Shown here: positions 57,849-59,206 of the stretch, one piece after another
Numbering within the stretch: position 1 is the stretch's first letter
Layout: each line of letters starts with the position of its first letter
Virus record (IMG/VR): IMGVR_UViG_3300035663_000017
Coordinates: 1-59,206 of that record
Direction: 5' to 3' (one strand)
From: a virus
Length of the DNA stretch: 59,206 nt
Program-made: the position numbers and the translations under genes
The notes under the pieces: model-generated
The model's input: the letters and a program-made list of their open reading frames with translations, nothing else
Told to the model about the DNA's origin: nothing
Database searches by the model: none

Positions 57849-57856
57849 TATTTATA
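57849..57856 (-). promoter_or_regulatory. late promoter TATAAATA
   Basis: TATAAATA, GGATACT, ATG at 57841. A GGTAATGC element starts at 57882, also exactly 41 nt before the start codon, so both motif classes occur together here. Confidence 0.75.
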
Positions 57857-57900
57857 ATGGGAAATTGTGTAATAGCATTACCTTGCCGTTTTTAAATTAT

Positions 57901-58113
57901 TTAATCATCTCCCTTGCAATCTTCCGTAATCTTTTTGTGTGATTTTTCATCTTCTTTTTTCCACGGACAGTGCCTGCATCCATTGTTGCAACAATATCCA
58001 CGCTTTAAATGTCCGATTTCGGTAATTACCAAAAACCCCGTAGATGGGTCTTTGTAACTATTTTTACCTTCTCTACAAGATTGCTCGTGTAATTGTTTTA
58101 TCGAATCTTCCAT
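57901..58113 (-). CDS. DUF5522-like cysteine-rich protein
   Basis: 70 aa. TGFLVITEIGHLKRGYCCNN followed by GCRHCPW is the DUF5522 pattern, with four Cys that could bind zinc. Known in bacteria and phages without assigned function. Leaderless prediction: TATCAT 6 nt before ATG. Confidence 0.78.
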   Translation of the reverse strand: MEDSIKQLHEQSCREGKNSYKDPSTGFLVITEIGHLKRGYCCNNGCRHCPWKKEDEKSHKKITEDCKGDD

Positions 58114-58119
58114 AATCTC

Positions 58120-58153
58120 ATGATATGAAACTATAAGACGCTAGAGAATTACC
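58120..58153 (-). promoter_or_regulatory. GGTAAT-N22-TAnnnT promoter
   Basis: Minus strand GGTAATTCTCTAGCG from 58153; TATCAT at 58125-58120; GAGATT; ATG at 58113. One base shorter than the other copies, but the 6-nt distance to the start codon is kept. Confidence 0.6.
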
Positions 58154-58163
58154 TTAGCAGAAT

Positions 58164-58784
58164 TTATTGATTACTATTAAAAAACGCCTCAGCGAACCCT
58201 TGTGAGCATAAGCTTCTAAAGTCTGCATCAGTGTGAATGCAATCTTTAAACTTGTAAAATTCGGGAATTAAATCTATTGCTGATTTATGCAAGCAGTCTA
58301 ACCCTGGCTTAGTCCGGTTTGGTTTGCAGTAAAGATTGAGTTTTGGTACGTCATCATATTTTTTATATATCTTTGGTGGTTGATTAAATTTCCCCCAAAG
58401 TGCCGTCTTTTTAGTCCACGGGCTCCCGTATTCCCACGGTTGGTAAACCATTGCTGGCTTACCCAAAAACTCTTTTAAACGACCGTTGCAAGGGTTTTCT
58501 ATTACCCAAAATGAAGCAGGATTAGCTTCTTGTATAATTCGTTGACAATGTTTCACAAGAAACATTCCAGATTCTAAGTCTCCTATTTTCTTAAAATTGT
58601 TAGCGGTAGAAAACTCAGTACATGGTGGATTTGCAATAATTCCATATATTGGCTTATCAGGCGTGTAATTTTCAACGCCTATATTCTTGCCGACAAGAAT
58701 GACCTCATATTAGTCATTCTGCTGGTAGAACCAACTGTCAGAGCCAATATCAGCACATAAATGAAGAATTATTTTCTTTTCCAC
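58164..58784 (-). pseudogene. C5-cytosine-methyltransferase-like gene with in-frame TAA
   Basis: From GTG 58784 the frame reads LHLCADIGSDSWFYQQND, then TAA at codon 25 (58712-58710), then YEVILVGKNIGVENYTPDKP and on. IIANPPCTEFS holds the catalytic Pro-Cys motif and FWVIENPCNGRLKEFLG the ENV-type motif, as in short phage cytosine methyltransferases. The 206-codon frame is otherwise intact. Restart at the first downstream ATG (58565) would lose the Cys motif. Decayed, recoded by readthrough, or an assembly error. Confidence 0.75.
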
Positions 58785-58790
58785 ACTCCC

Positions 58791-58825
58791 AAAATACGGG
58801 AGTGATTAGAGGCTAGAGCATTACT
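58791..58825 (-). promoter_or_regulatory. GGTAAT-N23-TAnnnT promoter of the second methyltransferase
   Basis: Minus strand GTAATGCTCTAGCCTCTAAT follows 58825 (first G is A here); TATTTT at 58796-58791; GGGAGT; GTG at 58784. It shares a long identical run with the promoter at 52504, in inverted orientation. Confidence 0.65.
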
Positions 58826-58849
58826 TTTTTAAGATAGACTATTTTGATA

Positions 58850-59206
58850 TTAATTTTCATCGTCTGGATCGTATCCCCACTCGTGTATAGAGTCCCCGCT
58901 AGTATAAACGTGCTTTGCTGGAACTCTCATACTGGCAACTTTATAATCCCCTCTCAGGGCACCTTTGCCATGGTCGTGAGCGTACTCCTTAGAGATCGTC
59001 ACCCAGTCGCCTTTGCGAATCATGTGCCGAATGGGAGCTTTGCCGCTTTTTGCGGCATCCTTATGAGCCTGGTCGTACGCGGCTTTAGGTATAGCTCGGT
59101 GAACCCACACCTTTTCATCTGGCTTATTTCTATTTCTGGTCACTTTGCTATGGGAAGATCTGTCATGAACTTCCCCGTAGTTTGAGTAATAGTCAAATCC
59201 CTTATG
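58850..59206 (-). CDS. C-terminal part of a MuF/ADP-ribosyltransferase-like protein (5' end outside window)
   Basis: The frame is open to the window edge, at least 118 residues. KVWVHRAIPKAA, then MIRKGDWVTISKEYAHDHGK, then RVPAKHVYTSGDSIHEWGYD is the C-terminal pattern of ADP-ribosyltransferase-like domains often fused to MuF head proteins. GTG 59143 is not taken as the start because the upstream codons (FDYYSNYGEVHDRS) fit the same family. Function beyond family is open. Confidence 0.65.
   Translation of the reverse strand, partial: HKGFDYYSNYGEVHDRSSHSKVTRNRNKPDEKVWVHRAIPKAAYDQAHKDAAKSGKAPIRHMIRKGDWVTISKEYAHDHGKGALRGDYKVASMRVPAKHVYTSGDSIHEWGYDPDDEN

Overview
The window is 59.2 kb of AT-rich DNA from a tailed, contractile (myovirus-type) bacteriophage of the T4-like lineage. 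It carries recognisable T4 homologues: RegA, gp62, gp44, gp45, gp46, gp47, gp55, UvsW, UvsY, gp4, a gp48/gp54-type tube cap, gp53, gp27, gp26, a tape measure, gp32, gp59, gp33, gp19, gp18, gp17 and a probable gp16. They are divergent and rearranged, and several look closer to marine or cyanophage-type T4 relatives than to coliphage T4. The late promoter TATAAATA appears many times and the late sigma factor gp55 is present. Nothing fixes the host; the GH24 lysozyme and T4-type baseplate suggest a Gram-negative bacterium.

Layout. 1-8440 (minus strand): lysozyme (cut by the window edge), RegA, clamp loader, clamp, recombination nuclease gp46/gp47, gp55, a small conserved protein and UvsW. 8502-14732 (plus): a tube-like virion protein, UvsY, a DUF1937 protein, a possible replication initiator, a 700-base non-coding structured gap, a metallophosphoesterase, an Sm-like protein and two small unknowns. 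14897-19440: two fibre-like proteins with related C-terminal modules, closed by two tandem terminators. 19550-27915: baseplate, hub and tape-measure genes, including a gp26 homologue with a textbook -1 ribosomal frameshift site. 27975-31631 (minus): gp32, gp59, two unknowns, gp33, PhoH and a zinc ribbon. 31780-33071 (plus): a proteasome-like Ntn hydrolase and small genes. 33107-39913 (minus): tube, sheath, a terminase carrying two inteins, a probable small terminase and a J-domain protein.

40-48 kb is accessory: a catalytic-domain-only tyrosine recombinase and a nucleotidyltransferase between 28-bp direct repeats, a candidate small RNA, a RadC-like protein, tRNA-Arg(UCU), three tandem heptapeptide-repeat proteins, a secreted subtilisin, a PduO-type cobalamin adenosyltransferase and ThyX. 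48-59.2 kb holds many short genes: two DNA methyltransferases (one with an in-frame stop), an acetyltransferase, an AT-hook protein, DUF5872, DUF2786 and DUF5522 proteins, and a MuF/ADP-ribosyltransferase-like fragment.

Two regulatory patterns recur. One is an element GGTAAT(G/T) followed, usually at a fixed distance, by TAnnnT. In several genes TAnnnT lies exactly 6 nt before the start codon, which predicts leaderless mRNAs. The other is the late TATAAATA box, which in several genes sits only 5-9 nt before the start codon. Together with the frameshift site and the two inteins, these are the strongest observations in the window.
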